64,000 nt of DNA. Origin: Xylanibacter ruminicola. Its GTDB lineage: Bacteria; Bacteroidota; Bacteroidia; Bacteroidales; Bacteroidaceae. Under the pieces are notes generated by a model. That model worked only from the letters and a program-made list of their open reading frames with translations, was not told where the DNA came from and ran no database searches. The stretch is from contig NZ_FRBD01000007.1 in assembly GCF_900142525.1 (NCBI RefSeq), positions 62,001 to 126,000 of the forward strand, given 5' to 3'. The translations under genes were made by a program, and so were the position numbers. This document shows positions 1-8,497 of the stretch, piece after piece (the stretch's first letter is position 1; the number at the start of each line of letters is the position of its first letter).

Positions 1-957
1 CTGAGTTATCCCGATAAGGAAGTGCTGGTGACAACCGACATGTTGATGGAGGGCGTGCACTTTGACCTTACTTATATAGACCTGAAGCATTTGGGATATA
101 AGTCGGCTATGGTCAATATCAGCGACGTGTTCGCCATGAACGGTACTCCAAAGCAGATGACGGTATCACTGGCCATCAGCAAGCGCTTCTCGGTTGAGGA
201 TATCGAGGAGTTTTATAGCGGACTTAAGCTGGCTTGCGATAAGTGGGGTGTAGACGTGATTGGCGGTGACACCACATCATCGTATACAGGTATGGCTATC
301 AGCATCACCTGTATCGGCGAGGCGGCTAAAGAGGATATTGTGTATCGCAGTGGCGCCAAGGATACAGATTTGATATGCGTTAGTGGCGATCTGGGTGCAG
401 CCTATATGGGATTGCAGCTGCTGGAGCGCGAGAAAAGCGTGTACTACCAGCAGGTGGAAGAGGCTAAAAAGAAGAACGATAAACGTGCGCTTGAAGAGTT
501 GTCGCACTTCCAGCCTGATTTCAGTGGTAAGGAATATCTGCTTCAGCGACAGTTGCAGACAGAGGCTCGTGGCGACATCATTAAGAAGTTGCACGAGGCT
601 GGCATACGTCCTACAGCTATGATGGACATCAGCGATGGATTGTCGTCAGAGCTGATGCACATCTGTAAGCAGAGTGGGGTAGGTTGTCGTATCTACGAAA
701 AGAACATCCCTATCGACTATCAGACAGCCGTTATGGCCGAAGAGATGAATATGAACGTGACTACTTGTGCCCTGAATGGTGGCGAGGATTACGAATTGTT
801 GTTCACTGTTCCCATAGGCGATCACGAGAAAATTGAGCAGATTGACGGCGTTAAGCTGATTGGTCATATTACCGACGAAAAGTTCGGTCAGGTGCTTGTA
901 TCCCGTGATAATCAGGAGTTTACGTTGAAAGCACAGGGGTGGAATCCATTGACATAG
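1..957 (+). CDS. thiL: thiamine-monophosphate kinase, N-terminus cut by window edge
   Basis: The reading frame is open from base 1, so the first few dozen residues lie outside the window. ThiL phosphorylates thiamine monophosphate to thiamine diphosphate with ATP, the last step of thiamine biosynthesis, in the cytoplasm. Family motifs visible are TTDMLMEGVHFD near visible residue 10, GGDTTSS near 88, MMDISDGLSS near 208 and LNGGEDYELLF near 258; these form the metal- and ATP-binding surface of the AIRS/PurM-like fold. An in-frame GTG at base 22 could be mistaken for a start, but the upstream codons fit the family, so it is internal. The gene ends in TAG, followed by a short hairpin. Confidence 0.93.
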   Translation: MSYPDKEVLVTTDMLMEGVHFDLTYIDLKHLGYKSAMVNISDVFAMNGTPKQMTVSLAISKRFSVEDIEEFYSGLKLACDKWGVDVIGGDTTSSYTGMAISITCIGEAAKEDIVYRSGAKDTDLICVSGDLGAAYMGLQLLEREKSVYYQQVEEAKKKNDKRALEELSHFQPDFSGKEYLLQRQLQTEARGDIIKKLHEAGIRPTAMMDISDGLSSELMHICKQSGVGCRIYEKNIPIDYQTAVMAEEMNMNVTTCALNGGEDYELLFTVPIGDHEKIEQIDGVKLIGHITDEKFGQVLVSRDNQEFTLKAQGWNPLT

Positions 958-970
958 CCCCTAGGCATTC

Positions 971-990
971 CCCCTCCTGAGTAGGAGGGG
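971..990. terminator. perfect GC-rich hairpin after thiL
   Basis: CCCCTCCT and AGGAGGGG form a perfect 8-bp stem around a 4-base loop 13 bases after the thiL stop. There is no clear T-run, so it may be a dispersed palindrome acting as a weak terminator. Similar CCCCTCC palindromes occur at 5853-5878 and 63566-63686. Confidence 0.5.
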
Positions 991-1034
991 ATAGGGGTGG
1001 TCTGAAAAATAATTTGTAAAAAAGCGTTAAAAAG

Positions 1035-1066
1035 TTTGGTGGGTTCAAAAAATAGTCGTACCTTTG
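1035..1066 (+). promoter_or_regulatory. Bacteroidota-type promoter for tRNA-Phe
   Basis: TTTG (1035-1038) and TACCTTTG (1059-1066) are separated by 20 bases. This matches the Bacteroidota primary sigma factor consensus (TTTG, about 19-21 bases, TAnnTTTG). It lies 48 bases before the tRNA. Confidence 0.8.
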
Positions 1067-1114
1067 CACCCGCAAAACAACGAAAGGATGTTTGCAAAAC
1101 GAATTTGAAATGTT

Positions 1115-1187
1115 GGTGCCTTAGCTCAGTTGGTAGAGCATCGGACTGAAAATCCGTGTGTCCCCGGTTCGATTCCTGGAGGTACCA
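1115..1187 (+). tRNA. tRNA-Phe (GAA anticodon)
   Basis: The cloverleaf can be folded by eye. The acceptor stem GGTGCCT pairs with AGGTACC (one G-U). The D-arm is GCTC...GAGC, the anticodon loop CTGAAAA carries GAA at 1148-1150, and the T-arm contains GGTTCGATTCC. The discriminator base is A at 1187 and CCA is not encoded, so it would be added after transcription. The outermost anticodon-stem pair is a T-T mismatch. The gene is single, with its own promoter and terminator. Confidence 0.96.
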
Positions 1188-1203
1188 CTCCTCCTTTCAT
1201 TAG

Positions 1204-1235
1204 CCCGGTCTTGCAGTAATGCAGCCGGGTTTTTT
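1204..1235 (+). terminator. intrinsic terminator of tRNA-Phe
   Basis: CCCGG (1204-1208) pairs with CCGGG (1225-1229), with an inner TGCA/TGCA pairing around GTAA, followed by six T residues. It stops the tRNA transcript before the pantothenate kinase gene. Confidence 0.85.
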
Positions 1236-1246
1236 CGTATTTGTAC

Positions 1247-1279
1247 ATTTTAATGTTTAATGTTCAATGTATAATGTAA
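1247..1279. repeat. short A/T-rich tandem spacer repeat
   Basis: Degenerate tandem copies of a TTTAATG/TTCAATG unit fill the leader just before the pantothenate kinase start. The same kind of simple spacer appears before araA (61999-62030). No function is visible. Confidence 0.6.
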
Positions 1280-1280
1280 C

Positions 1281-2108
1281 ATGGGAATAGTTATTGGTAT
1301 CGATGTGGGTATTTCGACCACAAAAATCGTAGGAATCAAAAATGGTAAGGTGTCAGCACCTATCAGTATTACTGCTGCCGATCCTATCACATCACTATTT
1401 GGTGCATTTGGTAAGTATCTGCACGATAACGATATCGACCTGAAAGATGTAGAGCAGGTGATGCTTACAGGTGTAGGCGCTGCATATATCGATCAGTCTA
1501 TCTACGGACTGCCAACTGCAAAGAGTCAGGAGTTTATTGCCGACGGACTTGGCGCCCGCTTCGAGTCGAAGCTCGACCATACTATTGTTGTGTCGATGGG
1601 TACTGGTACATCGTTTGTTAAGTGCGACGGCAACGATATGCGCCATATTGGAGGTATCGGCGTTGGGGGCGGTACGTTAGCAGGTTTGGCCCGCATCATG
1701 CTTAACACAAGCGATATTAAGCAGGTGGCCACCATGGCTAAGCATGGTAATATCCGTAATATCGACCTTACTATCGGCGACATCAGTGCTATTCCTGTAC
1801 CTGGACTGACGATGGATACTACCGCATCTAACTTTGCCAATGCTCAGAGCGATGCTTCTAAGGAAGATATTGCTGCAGGACTGATACACATGGTGCTGCA
1901 GTCAATTGGGTCGGCTGCTTGGTTGGCTTCGATAGGTAGCGATATCCGCGACTTTGTGCTGATTGGTAATCTGTCATTGCTGCCACAGTGTAAAGAGGTG
2001 TTTCCTGCGCTGGAATCGCTCTATCACATCCGATTCCATATTCCGAAATACTCACAGTACTGCACCGCCATCGGTGCCGCACTTGATTACACCATCAATA
2101 AGAAGTAA
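1281..2108 (+). CDS. coaW: type II pantothenate kinase
   Basis: Likely phosphorylates pantothenate with ATP, the first committed step of coenzyme A synthesis. The ASKHA/Fumble fold is recognisable: phosphate-1 loop GIDVGISTTK at residues 6-15, MGTGTS near 106, and the glycine-rich GGIGVGGGTL near 124. At 275 residues the length fits bacterial type II enzymes (Staphylococcus CoaW class) and is shorter than eukaryotic PanK. The start is an ATG directly after an A/T spacer, with no Shine-Dalgarno, as is usual here. It is transcribed alone after the tRNA terminator; the next gene converges on it with a 5-base gap. A related BadF/BadG-type kinase is the main alternative, but the glycine-rich motif argues for PanK II. 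Confidence 0.88.
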   Translation: MGIVIGIDVGISTTKIVGIKNGKVSAPISITAADPITSLFGAFGKYLHDNDIDLKDVEQVMLTGVGAAYIDQSIYGLPTAKSQEFIADGLGARFESKLDHTIVVSMGTGTSFVKCDGNDMRHIGGIGVGGGTLAGLARIMLNTSDIKQVATMAKHGNIRNIDLTIGDISAIPVPGLTMDTTASNFANAQSDASKEDIAAGLIHMVLQSIGSAAWLASIGSDIRDFVLIGNLSLLPQCKEVFPALESLYHIRFHIPKYSQYCTAIGAALDYTINKK

Positions 2109-2113
2109 AACAG

Positions 2114-3337
2114 TTACCTTACGGTTTCATTCAGATTCCTTTTCAGGAAGAATGTGCGTGTGGCCAGGAAGAATGTGGCCACACCTGTGGCGTTTACGGC
2201 TACAACAGTCCAGAAAGCGGCACTGTAGCCTAGCAACTCTGATACGATTCCACCAACAAGTATGCCGAGTCCCATACCTATATCCCACGATATGAGTATG
2301 GTACTGTTGGCTGTGCCTCGTTGGTTATTATGAGCCACATTAATAGTCATATTCTGGAATGCGGGCCACATATGGCCGTTACCAAGACCGATGAGTATGG
2401 CTGAGCCGTAATAGCCGATGTAAACAAGAAGCGAGGAAGGAGTAGGGAGGAGTGAGGATACTGTTGGCAGCAGAATGAAAATGGTGTAGCCCACTAACGA
2501 GATGACCATCCCCTCGGCAGCGTTGTGAGTGACGCGTCCGTTGCGCAGGGCTTTGCCGCCTTGTAGGCGTGAGAGTATCAATCCTATCGAGCAAAGCATG
2601 AAGTATGTGCCGGTGCCACCTGTAATGCCCATCACCTCTTTACCATAGATAGCTAAATAGTTGCTGAGAACACCGAAGCTGAAGCCGAAGGCCACCATGT
2701 TCAGTCCGAGCAACCATCCACGAATCAGGAAAAAGCGGTCTAATGACAACTTTGATGGTGCGTTGGTGCATGGGCGTTTTTCAATCTTAACCGTAGAGTC
2801 TACCAGCCAGCCTAAGCAGGCTACAATGAATGCTAGCCAGAACAGGAATTCGAAGCTGTGGGTGAGCTGATAGATAAAGATACCGATGGTTGGCGCTATG
2901 GCCATTGCCAGGTTGTTGCTCAGTCCGTAATAGCCAATGCCTTCGGTACGCCTGCTGCTTGGCAGCACATCGATGGCTACCGTTGAATTTGCCACTGTTA
3001 GCGCTCCGAATGGTCCGCCATGCAATGTGCGCACAATGGTGAACAACAGTAGGGTTGAGGCTGCCAGATAGCCGGCAAAGACGATGGCGAACGCGCCGAA
3101 AGCAATCATCAGTACCATCTTGCGTGGAAACGAGTCAACCACATATCCGCTGAACGGACGGAACAACAGTGCGGTAATCGTATAGCCCGAAAGTACCAGT
3201 CCAATAACGTCCTTGGTGGCGCCGAAGTGCTCGCTAAGATATAGCGGTAGCAACGGTGTCAGTATGTAGAAGGCGAAGAACAGCGTGAAGTTTGCTGTCA
3301 TCACCTTGCAATAGTTCCTGTTCCAAAGTCTTTCCAT
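2114..3337 (-). CDS. MFS transporter (12-TM efflux/uptake permease)
   Basis: A 407-residue major facilitator protein with about 12 hydrophobic helices. The inter-helix 2/3 loop reads GYVVDSFPRKMVL, the family signature loop in diverged form. The best resemblance is to the AraJ/drug-efflux branch; the substrate cannot be read from the sequence. A TTG at 3349 is in frame, but it is the last part of the TACCTTTG promoter element, so the ATG at 3337 (MERLWNRNY) is the believable start. The gene is convergent with coaW and divergent from the carboxylesterase at 3476. Confidence 0.85.
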   Translation of the reverse strand: MERLWNRNYCKVMTANFTLFFAFYILTPLLPLYLSEHFGATKDVIGLVLSGYTITALLFRPFSGYVVDSFPRKMVLMIAFGAFAIVFAGYLAASTLLLFTIVRTLHGGPFGALTVANSTVAIDVLPSSRRTEGIGYYGLSNNLAMAIAPTIGIFIYQLTHSFEFLFWLAFIVACLGWLVDSTVKIEKRPCTNAPSKLSLDRFFLIRGWLLGLNMVAFGFSFGVLSNYLAIYGKEVMGITGGTGTYFMLCSIGLILSRLQGGKALRNGRVTHNAAEGMVISLVGYTIFILLPTVSSLLPTPSSLLVYIGYYGSAILIGLGNGHMWPAFQNMTINVAHNNQRGTANSTILISWDIGMGLGILVGGIVSELLGYSAAFWTVVAVNATGVATFFLATRTFFLKRNLNETVR

Positions 3338-3346
3338 ATTTGGGTG

Positions 3347-3354
3347 CAAAGGTA
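3347..3354 (-). promoter_or_regulatory. -7 element just upstream of the MFS gene
   Basis: TACCTTTG reads on the minus strand 9 bases before the ATG at 3337. A TTTG lies 23 bases further upstream, slightly long for the consensus. Transcription starting 5-8 bases downstream would leave almost no 5' leader. Confidence 0.65.
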
Positions 3355-3475
3355 CACTTTTTCGGTCGGTAATCGGTCAAAGTAACGTTAACATTATATA
3401 ATAAATAGGTGTACGAATATACTTTCGACTGTCTGTTACGTCTAAATTTTTGAAATAATAGCTTAAAAAAACTGT

Positions 3476-5845
3476 ATGAAACGTACTTTATCATTGCTAC
3501 TGCTGACTTTTTTCTTCGGGTTGACGAGTTGGGCGCAAGATTGTCACGATCCTAACCAGGAGGAAGAGTCGTTCATTGTTAAGATCCAGTCGGGTTATGT
3601 GAAAGGTTTCAACCACGAAGGTTCGGTTGGCTTCCTTGGTATTCCTTATGCTTTGGTCGAGAGGTTCATGCCTCCGAAGCCTATAGGCAAGTGGCCAGGC
3701 GTGCGCCATTGTGACAAGTGGGGGCCTCAGGCCATGCAGAACACCAATGGACAACAACTGGATGAAGATAAGATGTCGGAGAAATGGTGCTGTGTACTCA
3801 ATGTGTGGACCGACAAACTGCCTCAGAAAGATTCTGCGACCAAGAAGCTGAAACCTGTTATGGTATGGTTACATGGTGGTGCTTTCGATTTTGGCACATC
3901 AGAGTGGGACCCTGGCATGAAACTGGCTCAGCACGATGTGGTGGTGGTTAGCGTTAACCATCGTCTGAATATTCTGGGATTCCTTGATCTCTCGCCGTTT
4001 GGTGAGAAATACAAGTATTCGGGCAATGTTGGCATGCTCGATATCGTTGAGGCCCTGAAGTGGGTGCAAGCCAACATCCGCGAGTTTGGTGGCGATCCAG
4101 ATAATGTGACCATCTTCGGCGAGTCGGGTGGCGGCGGCAAGGTTGGCACACTGATGTGTATGCCACCTGCCAAAGGACTGTTCCATAAGGCAATCATTAT
4201 GAGTGGAACGATTCTGAATGTCAACACCAAACAGATGACTGAAGAACTGGGTAAGGCCGTGCTGAAAGAGTTGAATATCGCGCCCGAGGATGTTGACCGT
4301 ATCAAGGATGTACCCTATGCAGAACTGCGTGCCGCCGGACAGAAGGCCATGGCAGCCAGCATTGGTGCACGCAAGCCCGGCACCCCGATGATGTGGGGCT
4401 TTGGTCCTACGCCCGATGGTGAGGTGTTGTTGCAGCAGCCATTCCAGAATGGTTTTGCTAAGATTTCCGATAACATTCCTCTGCTGATAGGTACTACTTT
4501 CAACGAGGTGCAGCCCCTGCGTTATGGCAAGGATATGACACTCGACGAAGCCCGTCGTGAGCTGATGCGCACCTTCGGATTCGACACCCAGGCATATATC
4601 AAGGCCTTTGCCGAGGCTTATCCCGACTATACGCCTCAGGATCTGCTCAGTATCGATTGGATGTTCCGTCCTAAGACCATCATCACCGCCGATGAGATAG
4701 CTCAGACCCGCCAGGCACCCACCTATATGTATCTGTTTACCAAACGTTCGGATGTCAACAAGGGATGCGTTCATGGTGCCGAGCTAAAGTACTGTTTCGA
4801 CAATATCGATGCCGGTTCACCCGAGCATCCTTCGGTAGGTTTGGCTGATGCCATGAGCACTATCTGGGCACGTTTTGCTAAAGAAGGCAATCCTAATGTT
4901 TCTTGGTTGCCCGATACCTGGCATCCTTATACCAAGGAGAATGGCGAACTGTTTGAGTTTGGCGACAAGCTGCAGTTCCGTCATAATCACGACCGCAAAC
5001 TGGCTGAGATTATCGACAAGCATTGCTTCCAGCAGCTCGATGAATTCCGCGACAAGCAGAGTCGGCGCCAGCTTAAGGTGGGCGATGTAGTGATGACTAT
5101 CTCGCCACGTCAGGGCGGTAAAATCCTCTCGCTGAAGTACAAGGATCAGGAGATGATTTCGCAGTCAAAGTTCCCCGAGTCGTTTGGCTCAACGTTCTGG
5201 ACTAGTCCTCAGAAGGAGTGGAACTGGCCTCCAGTACCTGAGTTTGATAAGAATCCATACACTGTTGAGGAAAAAGACGGCAAGCTGATTCTTACCGGCG
5301 AGGTGTCTAATCGCCTGAAATACCGCATTCGCAAGGAGTTCTCTACCGATGAGAAGGATGGTGCCTTTGTGATTACCTACGCCATTATCAACGAGAGTGG
5401 CGAGGAGCGTAAGGTGGCTCCATGGGAGATTACGCGCGTCATCAACGATGGTGGTGTCATCTTCTTCAAGGCGCCGCTCAAGGGCATTACCCCAGCAGGG
5501 TTGATGGCGTTTAAGGAAAAATACGGTGCTGTATGGTATTGCCCTGATGAGGCTAACCAGAACCGTAAGATTAATGCCGATGGTAAGGGTTGGTTGGCTT
5601 ACGCTAATAACGGTTTGCTGCTGCTCAAGAAGTTCGATGATCTGAAAGCTGATCAGCCAGCTCCCGATGAGGCCGAAATTCAGGTTTATGTTAATCGTGG
5701 CAAGAGCTATATCGAGCTCGAGAGCCAAGGCGCTTACACCACACTCCAACCTGGTCAGGAGGTGAAATATACGGTTCGCTGGTATCTCAAACCTTTCGAT
5801 GGCGATGCTGCTCCATCAAAGCAATTACTTAAAATGACCAAATAA
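3476..5845 (+). CDS. secreted type-B carboxylesterase with extra C-terminal beta domain
   Basis: Residues 1-20 are a signal peptide ending at SWA-Q. Residues about 30-520 are a type-B carboxylesterase: oxyanion HGG at 133-135, nucleophile Ser217 in GESGGGG, probable acid Glu344 in TFNE, and His433 in VHGAEL. The enzyme should hydrolyse ester bonds in the periplasm or at the surface; the substrate is unknown, and plant wall acetyl or feruloyl esters are plausible. Residues about 530-789 form an additional domain rich in beta strands (GGKILSLKYKDQEMIS, later aromatic WEITRVIN) resembling DUF4380/mutarotase-like sandwiches; this is inference. At 789 residues it is far longer than the usual 500-550. 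The usual GESAGG is GESGGG here, but the triad is present. It is monocistronic, with a strong hairpin right after the stop. Confidence 0.85.
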   Translation: MKRTLSLLLLTFFFGLTSWAQDCHDPNQEEESFIVKIQSGYVKGFNHEGSVGFLGIPYALVERFMPPKPIGKWPGVRHCDKWGPQAMQNTNGQQLDEDKMSEKWCCVLNVWTDKLPQKDSATKKLKPVMVWLHGGAFDFGTSEWDPGMKLAQHDVVVVSVNHRLNILGFLDLSPFGEKYKYSGNVGMLDIVEALKWVQANIREFGGDPDNVTIFGESGGGGKVGTLMCMPPAKGLFHKAIIMSGTILNVNTKQMTEELGKAVLKELNIAPEDVDRIKDVPYAELRAAGQKAMAASIGARKPGTPMMWGFGPTPDGEVLLQQPFQNGFAKISDNIPLLIGTTFNEVQPLRYGKDMTLDEARRELMRTFGFDTQAYIKAFAEAYPDYTPQDLLSIDWMFRPKTIITADEIAQTRQAPTYMYLFTKRSDVNKGCVHGAELKYCFDNIDAGSPEHPSVGLADAMSTIWARFAKEGNPNVSWLPDTWHPYTKENGELFEFGDKLQFRHNHDRKLAEIIDKHCFQQLDEFRDKQSRRQLKVGDVVMTISPRQGGKILSLKYKDQEMISQSKFPESFGSTFWTSPQKEWNWPPVPEFDKNPYTVEEKDGKLILTGEVSNRLKYRIRKEFSTDEKDGAFVITYAIINESGEERKVAPWEITRVINDGGVIFFKAPLKGITPAGLMAFKEKYGAVWYCPDEANQNRKINADGKGWLAYANNGLLLLKKFDDLKADQPAPDEAEIQVYVNRGKSYIELESQGAYTTLQPGQEVKYTVRWYLKPFDGDAAPSKQLLKMTK

Positions 5846-5852
5846 TAATAAG

Positions 5853-5878
5853 AATCCCCTCCTGCTCAGGAGGGGATT
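5853..5878. terminator. bidirectional hairpin between convergent genes
   Basis: AATCCCCTCCTG and CAGGAGGGGATT form a perfect 12-bp stem around a 2-base loop, with A/T-rich flanks on both sides. It sits between the carboxylesterase stop (5845) and the lctP stop (5886), so it can end both transcripts. Confidence 0.8.
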
Positions 5879-5885
5879 TCTATTT

Positions 5886-7487
5886 TCAGATAACGTGTAA
5901 TCCTAGGAATACCATAATGCCATTCATCAGTATCCAGAAGATAGCGAACGGCAACGTCTTACGCATAATGTCACCATCCTGTCCTTCCATATCACATGCT
6001 GCGGTAGCGATGGCGATACTTTGTGGCGATAGCAGCTTACCGCCCTCAGAGCCTGCGCAGTTGGCAGCAGCCAGCCAGTTGGTCTCATTACCGTTCACGC
6101 CGAAGAACTGGGCGTCGTTAACCAGTCCAAGCTGTCCGGCAGCAGCAGCCTGCAGTTTTCCGAACAGGATGTTGGCCGATGTAGCCGAACCCGTTACGAA
6201 TGTTCCGATAGAACCGATAAGTGGCGCAAAGAATGGGTAGGCTGCTCCCGTCACAGCTACCAGTCCTGTAGCGATGGCAAGCGTCATGCCGGTATTGTTC
6301 ATGAGCATGGCCAGAGCAACCAGACAGCAGATGGTGATAGCCGTCTTCTGCAGATTGATGGTGGTCTTGGCCAGCATCTTCATCAGTTTGCCGAAGCTCA
6401 GTCCCTGAATCAGTCCGCCTATCATGGCGCCCAGGAAAATCATCAGTCCGGCATTGCTCAGCCAGCCGAACGAGAAGGTATTGCCGATAACAGGCATGTC
6501 AAACTTGGTAACCAATGTTGACTTCAACAGATCGTTCATTGGTGGCACAATCTTACTTGAAATCAGGATGAAGAAGATAATCAGTCCGTAAACACTCCAA
6601 GCCTTCAGCGTCTTTGTCATGCCGAATTTCTTCTTTTCAACCACCACTTCGTCGTTGGGGTTCTCATCGTGTATAAACAGCTTGTTGTAAATCAGCATGG
6701 CGATGATGGCGGCTACTGAGCCGAGGATAGCTGGCGTTTCAGGACCGAGGAAGTAAGCGCAGCAGAACTGTACGATGATTGAGAAACAGCCCACGAACAG
6801 CGCCAGCGAGATATTCTTGAGTATCTTGGTGCGGTCGGTCATCATCAGGATGAGGAACGGGGTGATGAAGAACATCAGCGATAGCTGTAATATAATAAAG
6901 GTGGCTACCTCGCAAAGCATTTCGGGCGAAGCGGTTCCATCGGCCACCTGATTGGCCAGTGTGGTGGCGGGCAGTCCCACAGCTCCGAAACCTACGGCCA
7001 CGGTGTTAGCCACCAGACAGATCACAGCCGAGAACATGGGTTTGAATCCCAGTCCTATCAGGATGGCGGCAGGGATAGCTACGGCAGTTCCGAATCCTGC
7101 CATACCTTCGAGCACACCACCAAAGCCCCATGTTAGCAGGAGCACCAGCAGACCTTTGTCGCTAGTCAGCTGTATAAACTGCGTCTTGATGGTCTCAATT
7201 TCCTTCGTCTCCACCAGAATGTTGTAGCTGAAGATAGCGCAGATGATAATCAGGATAATGGGGAAACAAGCCTTTAGCACACCTTCTATGATCGACCAGA
7301 AAGTGATGGCGTAGATGGATGATCCCACGTACTTATCTGGCACGATGCCCATAGACGGTGCTACGAGTACGGCTAGAAGAATGGTTACTACAAGCGTTAT
7401 TAACGCGCTCTTCCAGCCTGACATCTTGAGGCCCATCATAAGTACGAAGAGCAGAATAATAGGAATTACAGATACAATTGCTGCCAT
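5886..7487 (-). CDS. lctP: L-lactate permease family transporter
   Basis: A 533-residue inner-membrane protein with about 13 hydrophobic helices, typical of the LctP family that imports lactate (and often glycolate) with protons. Family-typical stretches are WGFGGVLEGMAGFGTAVAIP near residue 120, FGAVGLPATTLANQV near 170, and SIGTFVTGSATSANILFGKL near 425. Its own promoter lies 45 bases upstream. A large FAD/Fe-S 2-hydroxyacid dehydrogenase is encoded 4 kb away at 11485, which would supply the oxidation step, although they are not in one operon. The exact substrate, lactate versus glycolate, cannot be decided. Confidence 0.92.
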   Translation of the reverse strand: MAAIVSVIPIILLFVLMMGLKMSGWKSALITLVVTILLAVLVAPSMGIVPDKYVGSSIYAITFWSIIEGVLKACFPIILIIICAIFSYNILVETKEIETIKTQFIQLTSDKGLLVLLLTWGFGGVLEGMAGFGTAVAIPAAILIGLGFKPMFSAVICLVANTVAVGFGAVGLPATTLANQVADGTASPEMLCEVATFIILQLSLMFFITPFLILMMTDRTKILKNISLALFVGCFSIIVQFCCAYFLGPETPAILGSVAAIIAMLIYNKLFIHDENPNDEVVVEKKKFGMTKTLKAWSVYGLIIFFILISSKIVPPMNDLLKSTLVTKFDMPVIGNTFSFGWLSNAGLMIFLGAMIGGLIQGLSFGKLMKMLAKTTINLQKTAITICCLVALAMLMNNTGMTLAIATGLVAVTGAAYPFFAPLIGSIGTFVTGSATSANILFGKLQAAAAGQLGLVNDAQFFGVNGNETNWLAAANCAGSEGGKLLSPQSIAIATAACDMEGQDGDIMRKTLPFAIFWILMNGIMVFLGLHVI

Positions 7488-7531
7488 AGGGCTTTTAGTT
7501 ATTAGTTTGTTATTTATATAAGTTCTGCCGA

Positions 7532-7565
7532 CAAATATACGAATAAATCCGCAATGTTACACAAA
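7532..7565 (-). promoter_or_regulatory. promoter of lctP
   Basis: On the minus strand TTTG (7565-7562), 22 bases, then TATATTTG (7539-7532). The ATG at 7487 follows 45 bases later. Confidence 0.65.
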
Positions 7566-7579
7566 TATTTAGTTAAAAA

Positions 7580-8497
7580 TCAAAAATAGCTTACAATTGT
7601 GGGCACGCAATTGCGAATTTCTACCGGAATGGTCTCAGTTTCCACATTTTCGGCGCTCACTTTCAGTCGCACCATGCAGGCTTTTGTGTTGAGTGGTTTC
7701 TGCTGGTCGAAGATAAAGTTACCCACGCTGTAGTATATCTTTTTGCCGTGGAATTCCTCGATGGTTTGCAGTGTATGGGTGTGGTGACAAATCAGCACGT
7801 CGGCCCCGGCACGTATCAGTTGGTGGGCATCCCAACGTTGTCTGTTCACTGGCTGCAGTGTGTGTTCGCCACCCCAGTGCAGCGATACGATGATAACCGC
7901 TGTAGAATCAGCTTTGCGCAGCCGATGCACGCGGTTCAGTAGTGAGTCCATCGGTTCCTGACTCACGCAGGGCTTGTCGGGTAGATAGGCGTAGTTTTCC
8001 AGCGCCAGTCGTAGCGATGGCACCAGCCACACGTTGCGTGGTTGCGATGCCAGCAGCACGGGCTCTGCGGCCTCTTGCATGTTCTGTCCGGCACCTATGG
8101 GCACCATGCCTGCTGCTATCACGTTGCACTTGGTGTCCATCAGTCCCGCTCGCCCTTGGTCTATCGAGTGATTGTTGGCCAGATTCAGGTGGGTGATGCC
8201 GTGCTGGCGTAGCGTGCCGAGCCACTCAGGCTCGCCACGAAAGATAAAAAGTTTCTGTACGGGCGACTGGATCTTGGTGGCAGGGCACTCCAGATTGCCC
8301 ACTACCACCTGAGCCGAACGGAATACGGAGTCGACACCTGCGGAGAACAGGTGGTCTACTCCATGTTTGCTGATCTCGCGCCGCACCCCGCGGTCAAGCA
8401 GAATGTCGCCGGTAAATACGATATTCAGCGTATCAGCGCAGAGCGCCGATACGCTGAACATCAAACTAACAACCAGAACTATAGAATACCTCTTCAT
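7580..8497 (-). CDS. CapA-like metallophosphatase-fold protein
   Basis: A 305-residue protein with a signal peptide (about 1-20, cleavage near ALC-A), so it acts outside the cytoplasm. CapA/PgsA family motifs, a calcineurin-like fold named after poly-gamma-glutamate capsule synthesis, are visible: FTGDILLDRG near 28, VVGNLECP near 65, LANNHSIDQG near 107, SLHWGGEH near 205, and CHHTHTLQ near 235. The histidines and aspartates for two metals are retained. No pgsB/C genes are nearby, so a poly-gamma-glutamate role is unlikely and the substrate is unknown. The start overlaps the preceding DUF3160 gene by 32 bases, implying translational coupling as last gene of a three-gene operon. Confidence 0.85.
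   Translation of the reverse strand: MKRYSIVLVVSLMFSVSALCADTLNIVFTGDILLDRGVRREISKHGVDHLFSAGVDSVFRSAQVVVGNLECPATKIQSPVQKLFIFRGEPEWLGTLRQHGITHLNLANNHSIDQGRAGLMDTKCNVIAAGMVPIGAGQNMQEAAEPVLLASQPRNVWLVPSLRLALENYAYLPDKPCVSQEPMDSLLNRVHRLRKADSTAVIIVSLHWGGEHTLQPVNRQRWDAHQLIRAGADVLICHHTHTLQTIEEFHGKKIYYSVGNFIFDQQKPLNTKACMVRLKVSAENVETETIPVEIRNCVPTIVSYF

Noticed and set aside
22..957. thiL starting at GTG 22
   Set aside because: The frame is open to base 1 and upstream codons match the family, so the gene continues beyond the window.
7580..8497. Poly-gamma-glutamate capsule synthesis from the CapA-like protein
   Set aside because: The ligase and export partners PgsB/PgsC are absent from the operon and window.
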